DNA of 64,000 nucleotides from an uncultured Alphaproteobacteria bacterium (GCA_949082785.1 CARVLU010000005.1:4116-68115); one strand, 5' to 3'. Shown: positions 39,784 to 49,282, counted from the first letter of the stretch. Numbers and translations: made by a program. Notes: a model not told the origin generated them from the sequence alone.

Positions 39784-42700
39784 TTAATCAACCGTTACGT
39801 TGATGATATCGCCATAGCTGCCGGCTTCGTCGCCACCGACATAGCATGTGATGTGGTTACCAACACTGTTCATCCATGCTTCATAGGCCGCGCGTTGGTC
39901 CGCATTCAGGCTGGATTTCTGGATATCACCCGTCAGCTTGTTCAGCATGATGCCCCCACCGACGCCACCAACAACCGTACCGATTGCCGTACCAATCCAC
40001 TGGTTGTTCTTTTCAGCGTTAGCAGACTGTGCATCTTTTTCAACAGCCGATTGACAGCTGGCTGATAATGCTGCAACAGCTTTATCCATACCATTTTCAC
40101 CGTCTGTATATTTGACCGTGGTACCATCTATGGCTTTCAGTGCATTGATTCTGCCAGACATGTCAGCCAGACTCTTTTCATTCACCTTTGTCGCCATATC
40201 TTTCAGATAGACATAATTGCTTTTATAACTATTTTCGTCATAGATTTGACCGGCGATATAAGTGCAGTTCTGTTTCAATGTTTCAAACGATGTTTCGTTT
40301 TTGGCATTGGAATTCAGCCCCGTCAGTTTACCAAACACAGAACCGTTTTGGATACCATTGCCCAGGTAAGCGCCACCGACACCGCCGCCAATCGCCCCCA
40401 ACGCCGTCAACCAATTACGGGTTGTCTGTTGGGATTCGCGTTTGCCCGCAACCGCTTCGTCGGCGACCGCGTTGGCGATGCTTTCCAGTGCACTGGCCGG
40501 AATCCAGCTGCCGCATGTAAATGTGTCACCGGTTGCAAAGTATGCAGTCGCCCAGTCTTTGCCTTCGCGCAGAACTTCCTGAATCCGTTTGTCGTCGGAT
40601 TGGATGGTCACGCGCACGCGGCAGAACGAACCGTACAAATCATTGCTGGCCGTGAACTGGGTCGATTTTAACCCGTTGACCGAATAATTCTTGGGCACCT
40701 TGTTCGATTTCAGTTTCACCCACATGAATGTACTGCCCTGGTCACGATTCCCCATAACGCCACCGGCGTTGCCCGCCATACATGCGTTCTGTTCGCGTGT
40801 CAGTTTGGCGTTATATTTCGCCTGGGCTTCTTTTTCCAGGTCATAGACCAGGTCTTTGAACAATGACGACGCGGCCTGGCTTTCCACATATGTGGTGTAA
40901 GAGATATAGGCCGGTTTCGTGCACAGTTCGGTTCCGCACATGTCAACGTTACAGCGGCCCGTGTCGAACCCGCCGGATTCGGCCGTGCACAACAGATTGC
41001 CGTTGGCGTCAATATCTTGGACCTGTTCGGTGGTGGCGGTCATCTTGGACGCGGAACCGGCATCAAACCAGCCATCGCGGACGGTGTTTGCCGAACCCCA
41101 AGACGATGCGGACGCATTGTTCGCCATTTTCAGTTTGTTGCGTTCAATCGCCAGATGTTCTTCGCACACGGACGCGTTTTTGACCGTATCCAGACACAGC
41201 CCCAGAACAATGGTGTAATCCAGTACACCGCCAACCTTGTTCATGGACTTGTCAAACGACGCGTCGCCGGTGTTGGTCAGCGAAGAATAGATATCCGTAC
41301 GATTGCGATAGCAATTGACATAATCCGCCCCGCACAGGTTTTTCACGCACCCGCTGGCGACGGCCTGGCACTGGCGCTTCATATTGGCGATGGCGGCATC
41401 GCTGTAATTGTTGGCCAATGCGGCGTTCAAACTGGCAACCACGCCAATCGGGTCGTTTTCCGCCCCGTCATCAAATTCGGGGAACAATGTGTCGAACGCG
41501 TCATTATTAATATAGGCATAGTTATACGGGCCCGTTGCATCCGGGTTCGCCGCCGCATATTTACAATACGCATCGGTGTTGACAATCGACGCACATCCGG
41601 TTTTGATTTCATTATATGTCGCCGGGGCGTTGATGGATTTGTCGCGGGAACCAAACACCTGGGAATAACAGGCGGCGCCACTGCCACTGCCGCATGTGCG
41701 CATGGCGCATGCCTTGATGGTTTCGGTGCACTTTTGCTTGGCCTTGGTATCGAATTTATCAACCAAATCGGCAATCTTGGCCTTCATCCCGGAATTCATG
41801 CGGGCGTTGTACGCTTCGTCATAAATTTCTTCTTGGTTGTCTTCGTCACGCAACTGGGAACTGGTCGGCATCGCGCCATTGCCCAGGAATGTCGCATAGC
41901 AATATTTGTTCGACCCAATGGTGTCCAGGCACGAATTTCTGATGTACGCAGAAATGCCGGCGCGGCTGATGGTGTCGGTTGCCACAGCATTTGCATCGCC
42001 CGCAACGGCTTCGTTGTTATTGATGGCTTCGACAATATTAACGACTGACTGCGCGCTGTTTTCATAGCATTTGTACGGATTTGTCGCGCACGCGTTCAAG
42101 ATACACTGGTCCACCACCTTGTAACATGTTGACACCGCATTGACCGCGGCCAGGGCGGCGCCCTCGGTTATCATTTCGCCGATGCGGCTGGATGCGGCGG
42201 GCGTTGTGTTGGTGTTGTTCGACCCAAACAGTTCAATGACGCCATCGCTTTGGCAACGCGCCAGTGTGGAATCACAGAACACGCGCTGTTTTCTGAATTC
42301 TTTGTCGGTGGTGCACAATTCGAAATCGGCGCCACAGACGCTGTCCTTGCGCAGACAGGATGTGTACCGCTTGACACAGTTGGACGTGTCATATTTGTTG
42401 GAAATGGCCGCACCGATAATCAGCTGGCCCAGAACACTGCCGTCTGTGGGGTATGTATAATCCGTCACTTCGCCATAGCTGTTTTTTGTTGCGACATTGG
42501 ACAATGCCGTGACGGTGGATGTCCCAAACAGGCTGGACACACCCGCGCCCGAACACTGGGCCAGTGTGGACAAACACTGCGGCATTTTGCCATGGAATAA
42601 AACCTTGGTCGTGCATTCTTCGAAATTGGAACCACAGGCATCACCACCCTTCATACACGATGTGTACGCATCAATACATTCCGCATTCGCCAACAGCGAC

Positions 42701-42867
42701 GATGTCGTCGTCGATGTTGATGTGTTGGAACTGGTGATGTACGTTGACATTGTCGGCATCCGCGATGATGCGGCGCCAACAATGCTGGGGCGCGCAGTCA
42801 GGCCAAAAACCGACGGTGCGACCGCAAAAACAGCCATAAAACCAATTGTTTTGTTCAGAAAAGACAT
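39784..42867 (-). CDS. Giant secreted Cys-rich protein (1027 aa) with glycine zippers
   Basis: Start at 42867 (MSFLNKTIGFMAVFAVAPSV) with GGAGTGAG upstream. Residues ~50-160 hold two repeats of the pattern C-x3-YTSC-x5-CG-x2-FE-x-CTT (CIDAYTSCMKGGDACGSNFE; CVKRYTSCLRKDSVCGADFE), each ending in LA-x-C and a LFG segment. More Cys pairs follow (CTETIKACAMRTCGSGSGAA, CQAVASGCVKNLCGADYVNC). The C-terminal ~200 residues contain two glycine-zipper hairpins (GALGAIGGGVGGAYLGNG; GTAIGTVVGGVGGGIMLNKL). The last ~650 bp use more T-ending codons than the rest. Probably exported and membrane-associating; function unknown. Confidence 0.75.
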   Translation of the reverse strand: MSFLNKTIGFMAVFAVAPSVFGLTARPSIVGAASSRMPTMSTYITSSNTSTSTTTSSLLANAECIDAYTSCMKGGDACGSNFEECTTKVLFHGKMPQCLSTLAQCSGAGVSSLFGTSTVTALSNVATKNSYGEVTDYTYPTDGSVLGQLIIGAAISNKYDTSNCVKRYTSCLRKDSVCGADFELCTTDKEFRKQRVFCDSTLARCQSDGVIELFGSNNTNTTPAASSRIGEMITEGAALAAVNAVSTCYKVVDQCILNACATNPYKCYENSAQSVVNIVEAINNNEAVAGDANAVATDTISRAGISAYIRNSCLDTIGSNKYCYATFLGNGAMPTSSQLRDEDNQEEIYDEAYNARMNSGMKAKIADLVDKFDTKAKQKCTETIKACAMRTCGSGSGAACYSQVFGSRDKSINAPATYNEIKTGCASIVNTDAYCKYAAANPDATGPYNYAYINNDAFDTLFPEFDDGAENDPIGVVASLNAALANNYSDAAIANMKRQCQAVASGCVKNLCGADYVNCYRNRTDIYSSLTNTGDASFDKSMNKVGGVLDYTIVLGLCLDTVKNASVCEEHLAIERNKLKMANNASASSWGSANTVRDGWFDAGSASKMTATTEQVQDIDANGNLLCTAESGGFDTGRCNVDMCGTELCTKPAYISYTTYVESQAASSLFKDLVYDLEKEAQAKYNAKLTREQNACMAGNAGGVMGNRDQGSTFMWVKLKSNKVPKNYSVNGLKSTQFTASNDLYGSFCRVRVTIQSDDKRIQEVLREGKDWATAYFATGDTFTCGSWIPASALESIANAVADEAVAGKRESQQTTRNWLTALGAIGGGVGGAYLGNGIQNGSVFGKLTGLNSNAKNETSFETLKQNCTYIAGQIYDENSYKSNYVYLKDMATKVNEKSLADMSGRINALKAIDGTTVKYTDGENGMDKAVAALSASCQSAVEKDAQSANAEKNNQWIGTAIGTVVGGVGGGIMLNKLTGDIQKSSLNADQRAAYEAWMNSVGNHITCYVGGDEAGSYGDIINVTVD

Positions 42868-42894
42868 CCGACTCACTCCGTTATTAATTACTTT

Positions 42895-42923
42895 ATTATA
42901 ACACAAGCCAGCCGGATGACCAA
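42895..42923 (-). promoter_or_regulatory. Promoter of the 1027-aa Cys-rich protein gene
   Basis: On the minus strand TTGGTC (42923-42918), 17-nt spacer, TATAAT (42900-42895). Confidence 0.72.
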
Positions 42924-42940
42924 GGAAAATATATAGATTT

Positions 42941-43915
42941 TTAAGCGTACTGGGCGTCGTCCAAAATAGCCTTTAATTCCTGCATGTCATCGGGCATACG
43001 GGATTTAAAACGCATGGGCGCGCCGGTGGTCGGATGGTTGAATTCCAAAACTTCGGCATGCAACATCTGGCCGTCATGTGTTTTCAAAAATTCCAGCAAT
43101 TCCGGATTGCGCACCGAACCCAATCGCGCCGCCCCCCGGCCATAGACCGGGTCGCACAGCACCGGGAACCCATGGACCGACAAATGAACGCGAATCTGGT
43201 GCGTGCGCCCCGTCAGCAACCGGCACCGCAACAACGATACCCGCGACCGGGACCAGGTGTCGGCGACGGCCACCTCTGTATGTGCCGGTTTGCCCCCGGA
43301 TTTGACCATGGTCATTTTCTGGCGGTTGCGCGACGACCGGGCGATGTTGCCGGTGATATCCGCACTTTCCCAATTGGGCAATCCCCACACAAATGTCACA
43401 TATTTGCGCGTCAAATCGTGGGCCGCAAATGTTTTGACCAATTCGCGATACGCCGCGTCCGATTTGGCAAAAACCATGACGCCACTGGTATCCTTGTCCA
43501 GGCGATGCACAACCCCCGGGCGCGTTTCCCCGCCCAGCGCCGACAAATGCGTGTGCGCCAAAATATTTTGCACCAACGTGCCCGTGTGATTGCCCGCCGA
43601 CGGGTACATCACGACACCGCGCGGTTTGTTGATGACGATGATGTCATCATCTTCGTATAAAATATCCAATTCGAAATCGGGCGCGGGGGCGGCCACGGCG
43701 CATGACACGGCCGGCGCCGGAATTTCCACGCGGTACGCGTCGCCCGCGCGAACGCGTTCGGACATCTTGGCCGCGGCGCCATCGGTGCGCGCAACCGTGA
43801 ATTTTTGAATTTCACTGCGTGAATATTCGGGCATCTGGGCCGACAAAAATTTGTCCAGACGCACGCCTGCATCATCATCGTTTGCCGTGAAAATCCGTTC
43901 TTGTATTTCTGACAT
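42941..43915 (-). CDS. rluD: RluD/RluC-family 23S rRNA pseudouridine synthase
   Basis: 324 aa with an N-terminal S4 RNA-binding domain (GVRLDKFLSAQMPEYSRSEI) and a RluA-type catalytic domain: VINKPRGVVMYPSAGNHTGT, the catalytic HRLDKDTSGVMVFAKSD with the nucleophilic Asp, GRTHQIRVHLSVHGFPVLCD and a C-terminal MLHAEVLEF. RluD modifies helix 69 of 23S rRNA; RluC is the main alternative. It begins within the stop codon of the next gene upstream (TAATG), so the two are coupled. Confidence 0.93.
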   Translation of the reverse strand: MSEIQERIFTANDDDAGVRLDKFLSAQMPEYSRSEIQKFTVARTDGAAAKMSERVRAGDAYRVEIPAPAVSCAVAAPAPDFELDILYEDDDIIVINKPRGVVMYPSAGNHTGTLVQNILAHTHLSALGGETRPGVVHRLDKDTSGVMVFAKSDAAYRELVKTFAAHDLTRKYVTFVWGLPNWESADITGNIARSSRNRQKMTMVKSGGKPAHTEVAVADTWSRSRVSLLRCRLLTGRTHQIRVHLSVHGFPVLCDPVYGRGAARLGSVRNPELLEFLKTHDGQMLHAEVLEFNHPTTGAPMRFKSRMPDDMQELKAILDDAQYA

Positions 43916-44406
43916 TATTTAAAATCATCCCAATTTTTGCCACGTACGCATTTGGCCATATCGACCGTAAATTCCCGGTCGCCCGCAACCGGACATTCCA
44001 AAATGCCCGTGGTGGTTGTCTGGATGGCATCTTTCTTGGCGTGGCGCCATGCAAAATAAACCGTTTTGGGGGCATGCACGCACACCAGGCGCAGCCGGCC
44101 GTCCACCTGGCCGCGGGGCGAAATCCAGACGCGAACGCTGTCCGCTTCGCCGTAACAGGGAAAACTGTCCAAAAAGAACAGAACCAATCCCTGGGGGCCG
44201 ATTAATTTTTTATCGGGGGAAAAGTTGCCTTCGTATTGGGCCCAGGGCAAACCGGTGACGGCCGACCAATCGGTGCTGGTGGAAAAAATGCTGACCCGCG
44301 TCGGGGTCGGCGTGGGTTTATCACCAGGCTTGTCCGCATCGGCCGCAATTGCCGCCCCGCAGAACATCATTGCCATCAATCCCAAAATCATGCGTCGCAT
44401 TTTCAT
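43915..44406 (-). CDS. Small secreted protein of unknown function
   Basis: 163 aa with a signal peptide (MRRMILGLMAMMFCGAAIAA) and a short Pro/Thr linker (DKPGDKPTPTPTRVS). The mature domain is beta-rich with four Cys (FPCYGEA, RLVCVHA, LECPVAG, AKCVRGK) and the segments GLPWAQYEGNFSPDKKLIGP and VWISPRGQVDGRLRLV. Family not recognised. Translationally coupled to the pseudouridine synthase downstream and 9 bp after the zinc-ribbon membrane protein gene. Confidence 0.7.
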   Translation of the reverse strand: MKMRRMILGLMAMMFCGAAIAADADKPGDKPTPTPTRVSIFSTSTDWSAVTGLPWAQYEGNFSPDKKLIGPQGLVLFFLDSFPCYGEADSVRVWISPRGQVDGRLRLVCVHAPKTVYFAWRHAKKDAIQTTTTGILECPVAGDREFTVDMAKCVRGKNWDDFK

Positions 44407-44415
44407 CCCCCCGCT

Positions 44416-44925
44416 TTATTCCGTCATGTCTTTTAATTCCAGTGTGATTTTTTTCACCCCGGCGGCCGGCGCCGACAGCGTGTGTGAAAACTGCGCCACG
44501 CCCCCCGCATCCAACAGCGTTGCCGACGGCATAAATTTCTGGCGGGCGACAACATTGTCATTGGCATCGCGCGACACGACAATCAAATCCGGCACGCCCC
44601 AGATTTCATCCGACAGATTCCGGACAATGCCACTGACGACCAGATGGCCCACCCCCGCGGCATCAACCACCGTGCGGATATCGGTAACCTGTGCGACCAG
44701 TGGTTGCTGGGCGCGGGCGGCCGCCTGGTGACGGGTGACCACGACCACGGCAAATATCACCGCCGACAACAACGCGCACAGCGCCGCCACAAAGACCAAA
44801 AATGTGTTTTTACGCGATGGCGCCGCCACCGTCCAGGTATGCCCGCACACCGCACACCGCACCGGCGCCGCCGGCGCGCGGTCCAGACTGTATTCCGTCT
44901 TGCAAAAATCGCACGTTATTTTCAT
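44416..44925 (-). CDS. Zinc-ribbon (MJ0042-type) membrane protein with DUF3426-like domain
   Basis: 169 aa. The N-terminal zinc ribbon has two CxxC pairs (ITCDFCKTEYSLD, VRCAVCGHTW), then one membrane helix (TFLVFVAALCALLSAVIFAV) and a C-terminal beta domain (GHLVVSGIVRNLSDEIWGVP, VARQKFMPSATLLDAGG, QFSHTLSAPAAGVKKITLEL) like the DUF3426 partner of MJ0042 zinc fingers. Such proteins are common in alphaproteobacteria, often near ftsE/ftsX. Role not established. Confidence 0.88.
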   Translation of the reverse strand: MKITCDFCKTEYSLDRAPAAPVRCAVCGHTWTVAAPSRKNTFLVFVAALCALLSAVIFAVVVVTRHQAAARAQQPLVAQVTDIRTVVDAAGVGHLVVSGIVRNLSDEIWGVPDLIVVSRDANDNVVARQKFMPSATLLDAGGVAQFSHTLSAPAAGVKKITLELKDMTE

Positions 44926-44944
44926 GATTGCTTTATACCATATA

Positions 44945-46267
44945 TTATTCCAAATTCAACTGGCGATATTTTATGCGGACGCGACGCTGGATTTCGGAAA
45001 TCGCATTCATAAAATCGGCGGCGGTGGCGTTCTTGTTCGCGACGGTCGCCCCAAACAATTCGGTCGCCGCTGTCCCCGCCACGCGTTCACGCGCCGCAAT
45101 CGTGGTCGCCATCTGCCCCAGTTCCATAAATGTCACATCCCGCAAATTTGCCGCCCCGCGATATGCGTCCCAATAATAATCCGGATTTATTGAATCTTCG
45201 ATTAAATTGCGCACAAACAAACGCGGCGTTATCGACCCGGCAAAGGCCACACTGGCAAACACCGCATCAATACGACCGGCCGTCATGTCCAAATTCTGGT
45301 TAATCTTTAAAATGGCGGGCCCCATATCAGTTCGAACCGACATCCCGCCCAGTGTTAAATTCGTGACCCACAAATCATCGGTGGTAAAACTGGAAAATTT
45401 CCCCAAATCGTTCAGGGTGAATGTATTTGCAATCTCCATCGAACGGGAATCCGATGATAACGCACCGGCGACCACCGCGGTTTGGGTTTCAAACTGGCGG
45501 TCAATTGTCGTGCGATTTTGGAATAAAACGGTGTCCGCAACGATTGTGTCGGCGGCCAAGACTTCGTCAAACTGGACCGCGGACGCGTCAAAGAATTTCG
45601 CGTTTGTGACGTCATGCCCCCCCAGATTCAGCGATGATTTCATCGTTGCATCGGCCGCATTTTCAGACGGCAACCGCCACAGATATTTTGTATCTGCGCG
45701 CATCCGCGGGGTTAAATCGACAATACCCCCATTGGCATTAATCCCCAAATCAACCGCATCGGTGCGCCATGTACCGAACGCGCCGTATGCCCGATTATCT
45801 TCGACAAAGCCCATATTATCCCCGCCCAGGTTGATAATTTCACGCGTGCGTTTGGGCGAAATGTCGGCATCGGTAAAAACAATAATTCCCTGTAACGTTG
45901 GCTGGGCCGAATTGGACGCGGATTTCAAGACGCGCAATTGATACCGCGCGCCCTGGCCGTCGGCCATATCCTGGGGGACGCCATAATCGACCAAGTCCGC
46001 CAGATTTACCCGCGTGATATTTTTCCCAACCGGCGCCAGCAACGCATCCTGGTTATACATGATATAGCGTTCCAGGGACGCCTGGATTAATTCCATCTGC
46101 TGGGTCAGGGCGATGTTTTCCGCGCGCGTGACCGCATTTTGCTGATATCTGAAAACAAATGGGATAATGACCGCGGCCAATGCAACACTTAACATCAATT
46201 CGACCAACATCCCACCCCGCTGGGCGGCCGCATCGATTGGCTGTAAAAATTCTTTGATGTGTTTCAT
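44945..46267 (-). CDS. Pilin-like protein with type III/IV-pilin N-terminus (440 aa)
   Basis: The N-terminus has a prepilin cleavage site: RG followed by GMLVELMLSVALAAVIIPFV, with Glu at +5 and a hydrophobic helix. The remaining ~400 residues are beta-rich with many Asn/Thr/Asp (NLGGHDVTNAKFFDASAVQF, NRTTIDRQFETQTAVVAGAL). Size and layout resemble PilV-type minor pilins or adhesin tips. It is the last of three similar genes (44945, 46274, 47472), which share the pattern of an N-terminal pilin helix and a repetitive beta domain. Confidence 0.72.
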   Translation of the reverse strand: MKHIKEFLQPIDAAAQRGGMLVELMLSVALAAVIIPFVFRYQQNAVTRAENIALTQQMELIQASLERYIMYNQDALLAPVGKNITRVNLADLVDYGVPQDMADGQGARYQLRVLKSASNSAQPTLQGIIVFTDADISPKRTREIINLGGDNMGFVEDNRAYGAFGTWRTDAVDLGINANGGIVDLTPRMRADTKYLWRLPSENAADATMKSSLNLGGHDVTNAKFFDASAVQFDEVLAADTIVADTVLFQNRTTIDRQFETQTAVVAGALSSDSRSMEIANTFTLNDLGKFSSFTTDDLWVTNLTLGGMSVRTDMGPAILKINQNLDMTAGRIDAVFASVAFAGSITPRLFVRNLIEDSINPDYYWDAYRGAANLRDVTFMELGQMATTIAARERVAGTAATELFGATVANKNATAADFMNAISEIQRRVRIKYRQLNLE

Positions 46268-46273
46268 TGTGTA

Positions 46274-47494
46274 TTATTTCCCCGCGGGTTGGATATCTTT
46301 CCATGATGACGACATCAACGCATCGAATTCACCACGCACGGGCGCCGCCGGAATCGTGGCGCGCGACAAATTAAATTCTTTGAACGACGGGGGCGTGGTT
46401 GACGGAAATGTCCACGAACCGATTTTCAGCGGCGGGTTCGTCGAATACAGCAATTCCCCAGACACCGTCAATCCGAAATTATCATAAAATATCATTTCCT
46501 GGGCCGACAGAAATGGTGTGTGCACGCCGTTGACACTGATGCCGTCAAATCCGCTGATGGTGCGCAGACTGTCCGATTTCAGTATTAAATCACGCCCCAC
46601 ATTAATGGAATTATTCACACTGGCGCGGTCGGTGATGATGCGCCCCGTTGTCGTGAATTTTTCCCCGTTCAGACGATCGGCGGTAATCGTACGAAACCCG
46701 GTCACGTCGCCCGTCACGCGCATGGACCCGACCGACGTCGCATTACCGTCCATATTGGCCCCCGCGACAAAGAACACATTGCTGGCCGCCATGTCTTCGG
46801 CGGTGACAAAGACGGTGGACGCATCGACAACCTTGGCCGATTGGGCGCGCACGGTCGATATGTCATATACATTAAACTGCCCCATGTCCAAATCGCGCAT
46901 CATAACGTTCAAATCATCTTCGCCCGATGTCCCGCGGTGCAGATATTTCGATTTGTCTTCGCCGGAAAAATCACGACTGATTCTGTACACCAAATCACCG
47001 GGCTGGAAATCCGGGGCCGCCACCGCCCAAGTATCGCCGTACGCCACGCCGTCGTCGCCAACCATCGCCGCGGCCGTGCCGATTTGGCGCACAATTTTCG
47101 ACGTGCGCAAATCACTGTCGCCGCCGGCAAAGCCCAAATACACATCGGTCACAGCCGCGCCCCGCACCATATATTTATCAATGAACCCGGCCGACGCCGC
47201 ATCCGATATCGCCGCCAATTCATCGGGCGCCAATTTTATCTGGGCGTAATCCGGCCAGCGGTCCTGGTTCATGCGCACGAAATTCAGCGCCGCTTCGCGG
47301 ACGGCAATAATATTGCGGGCGGCCGAAATATCTTGGATGTCGTGTGTGGTGTCTGTTATCTGCTTATACACGAACGGCGCCAGAAATGTCACCACCCCCA
47401 GGGCCAGTAACACTTCCAACATGCTGGCGCCGCGCATGTCGCGCGGATTTGCGTCGGCAAAGATGCGTGTTTTATTTACAATCACTGCGCCCAT
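46274..47494 (-). CDS. Pilin-like protein (406 aa)
   Basis: Prepilin motif RG followed by ASMLEVLLALGVVTFLAPFV with Glu at +5, then a mostly beta body (ADRLNGEKFTTTGRIITDRA, INVGRDLILKSDSLRTISGF). The leader before the cleavage site is basic and 22 aa long; an internal ATG (47437) would leave a two-residue leader. It overlaps the upstream gene by 23 bp and ends 6 bp before the next, a tight operon. Confidence 0.72.
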   Translation of the reverse strand: MGAVIVNKTRIFADANPRDMRGASMLEVLLALGVVTFLAPFVYKQITDTTHDIQDISAARNIIAVREAALNFVRMNQDRWPDYAQIKLAPDELAAISDAASAGFIDKYMVRGAAVTDVYLGFAGGDSDLRTSKIVRQIGTAAAMVGDDGVAYGDTWAVAAPDFQPGDLVYRISRDFSGEDKSKYLHRGTSGEDDLNVMMRDLDMGQFNVYDISTVRAQSAKVVDASTVFVTAEDMAASNVFFVAGANMDGNATSVGSMRVTGDVTGFRTITADRLNGEKFTTTGRIITDRASVNNSINVGRDLILKSDSLRTISGFDGISVNGVHTPFLSAQEMIFYDNFGLTVSGELLYSTNPPLKIGSWTFPSTTPPSFKEFNLSRATIPAAPVRGEFDALMSSSWKDIQPAGK

Positions 47495-48827
47495 CCATCA
47501 TACATTTTTTGATATCAATGCGGTGTTCCAAACGTTGCCAGTAAACATATTGGCAAATCAAATACTGGGACAGCGACCGCTGATTATACACCTTGCCCAG
47601 GGAAGCAATAATCGACCGGCAATCGACCGTGTTGGATTCCGATGCGGCCGGACGGGCCAAAATTTTGAACGCGCCGTTATCGACACCCGAAACCAGCGCA
47701 TCGGGCAATATCGACGTATCGGCCGGACGCACATCGATAATCACGCGGCCCGACGCCCCGTCCAACAACGCGTCCGATGTTTGGTCGCGCAGCGTGATGT
47801 TGGAAATGGCCAGATTGTCCACCTCTATCCCACTGCGGGCGGCATATTCCAATGTGTCGGGACTGATGTAAACATCCTGGCCGCGGGACGCGTTGATAAA
47901 CGACGCAATTTCCAGCGTATCGACCGACAGATTGATTTTATCCGACACAACGTTGCCGCGCACGTTCCATTGGGGCGGGCCATAAAAACTGGTGCGGCCG
48001 GCCGTCATGGAAAAGTCATAGACAGACGCCGCCCGCGACACGAAATTACCCGTGTCACCAAACCGCGAAATGGTTTTGGCATTCACACTGGACGCCGCCA
48101 ACACCCCACGCGTCACCGTCAATGCGGCGGTGCCATCGGCACTTTGGAATGTGGTTTTGGTGGCGGATAAATTATCAATGTTGTTGCGGGATTTTCGGCC
48201 GTTTTCAACGCCCACAATGGACAACGTGTCCATCTGGCCAGATTCAAATTCCCCGTTGCGCGCAAACGCCGTGCCGATATTGTCCATCACGAAATTGCCC
48301 ATATCCAAATCGGCCAGAAATCCGTTTTCATCCAGATTGGTTTCGTCGCGACGCACAACGTCGGAAAATTCTTCGTCCAGCGGCACGGCCAAGACAACCG
48401 CATCATCGGCGGCGTGCGCATAAAATCCCAACCGGCGTGCCATTTCCGCGCGCTGTAACCCGGACAGTTTTCCACCCGACACGACCAGACGCGCGGTCAC
48501 CAATTGCGGCGTCTTTTCAATTTCCAATGCGACATCCTGGCCCAGGGCCGTTCGCGCCACCGCCCCCAGCGGCAATCCATACGGTTCCAGCGTATCTGCA
48601 AACGCATTCCCTGCAATCACCGTCGTCCCATACGCCAACTGGCCCGCATTTTCCCGCACGAACAAACGCGCGGCGGTCTGGGCGGTTTCCAGTTGCTGGG
48701 TCACGGCAAACATTTGGGAATTTCTGTCACGGTCGGCCAATTTTTGCGCAAAAAAAGGCATAAAGGCAAATATCAACGTCACTGCCAACAAAGCCTGCAA
48801 TAAAAAATTTCCGCTTTGGCGCGACAA
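47472..48827 (-). CDS. Pilin-like protein (451 aa), TTG start
   Basis: Starts with TTG at 48827, preceded by AGGAGG about 9 nt upstream, which supports this unusual start. Leader MSRQSG then NFLLQALLAVTLIFAFMPFF: a class III-like prepilin site, but with Gln at +5 where Glu is normal. The body is beta-rich with repeats of short strands (NVVSDKINLSVDTLEIASFI). The C-terminus is different, with three Cys (VDCRSIIASL, YLICQYVYW, IKKCMMDG). First gene of the three-pilin operon. Confidence 0.72.
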   Translation of the reverse strand: MSRQSGNFLLQALLAVTLIFAFMPFFAQKLADRDRNSQMFAVTQQLETAQTAARLFVRENAGQLAYGTTVIAGNAFADTLEPYGLPLGAVARTALGQDVALEIEKTPQLVTARLVVSGGKLSGLQRAEMARRLGFYAHAADDAVVLAVPLDEEFSDVVRRDETNLDENGFLADLDMGNFVMDNIGTAFARNGEFESGQMDTLSIVGVENGRKSRNNIDNLSATKTTFQSADGTAALTVTRGVLAASSVNAKTISRFGDTGNFVSRAASVYDFSMTAGRTSFYGPPQWNVRGNVVSDKINLSVDTLEIASFINASRGQDVYISPDTLEYAARSGIEVDNLAISNITLRDQTSDALLDGASGRVIIDVRPADTSILPDALVSGVDNGAFKILARPAASESNTVDCRSIIASLGKVYNQRSLSQYLICQYVYWQRLEHRIDIKKCMMDGRSDCK

Positions 48828-48970
48828 AAGCCGACCCTCCTACGATGCGCAGGATAGCATTTGAAAAAAAATATTGCAAACAGTTTTCAGATGCTTTATT
48901 ATCCCAACCGTTGCAGGAAAGCGGCAACAAATGCCGCGGAAAAATGTTCACTTCCAAATAAAGAAAAAAT

Positions 48971-49264
48971 ATGCAAAACAAAAAAAGCCAGTCGTCTGTG
49001 GGTCAGATGATTCAACGTTGCCACAAATGGCGCCAGAAAAGAAAACAATATATGGACCAGGCACGCCAGACGGCGGACGAAATCGAACGCGAACGCTTGA
49101 TGCAAACGGCCGAACATTACGGACGCATCGTGGCCGCAGAACAGGGAAAAATCGATTCCACCCGCGACCCGCGTGACAAAACCCCGACCATCCCCGCCGA
49201 CGATGCGATGACATCGGATGATGACGATGCGGGCTTTGCGGATTTTGTGTCGAATTTGAAATAA
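48971..49264 (+). CDS. DUF4167-like small protein
   Basis: 97 aa, MQNKKSQSSVGQMIQRCHKW. The segment KRKQYMDQARQTADEIERER-LMQTAEHYGRIV fits the DUF4167 core ('kYleLArdA.saGDrvaAEnylQHAEHYyRi'), with an acidic C-terminus. In other alphaproteobacteria the family protein is longer, with a basic Arg/Gly N-terminus; here it is reduced. It precedes dnaX by 69 bp and may be in the same transcript or separately expressed. Confidence 0.7.
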   Translation: MQNKKSQSSVGQMIQRCHKWRQKRKQYMDQARQTADEIERERLMQTAEHYGRIVAAEQGKIDSTRDPRDKTPTIPADDAMTSDDDDAGFADFVSNLK

Positions 49265-49282
49265 AACTTATCACTTTAATTG

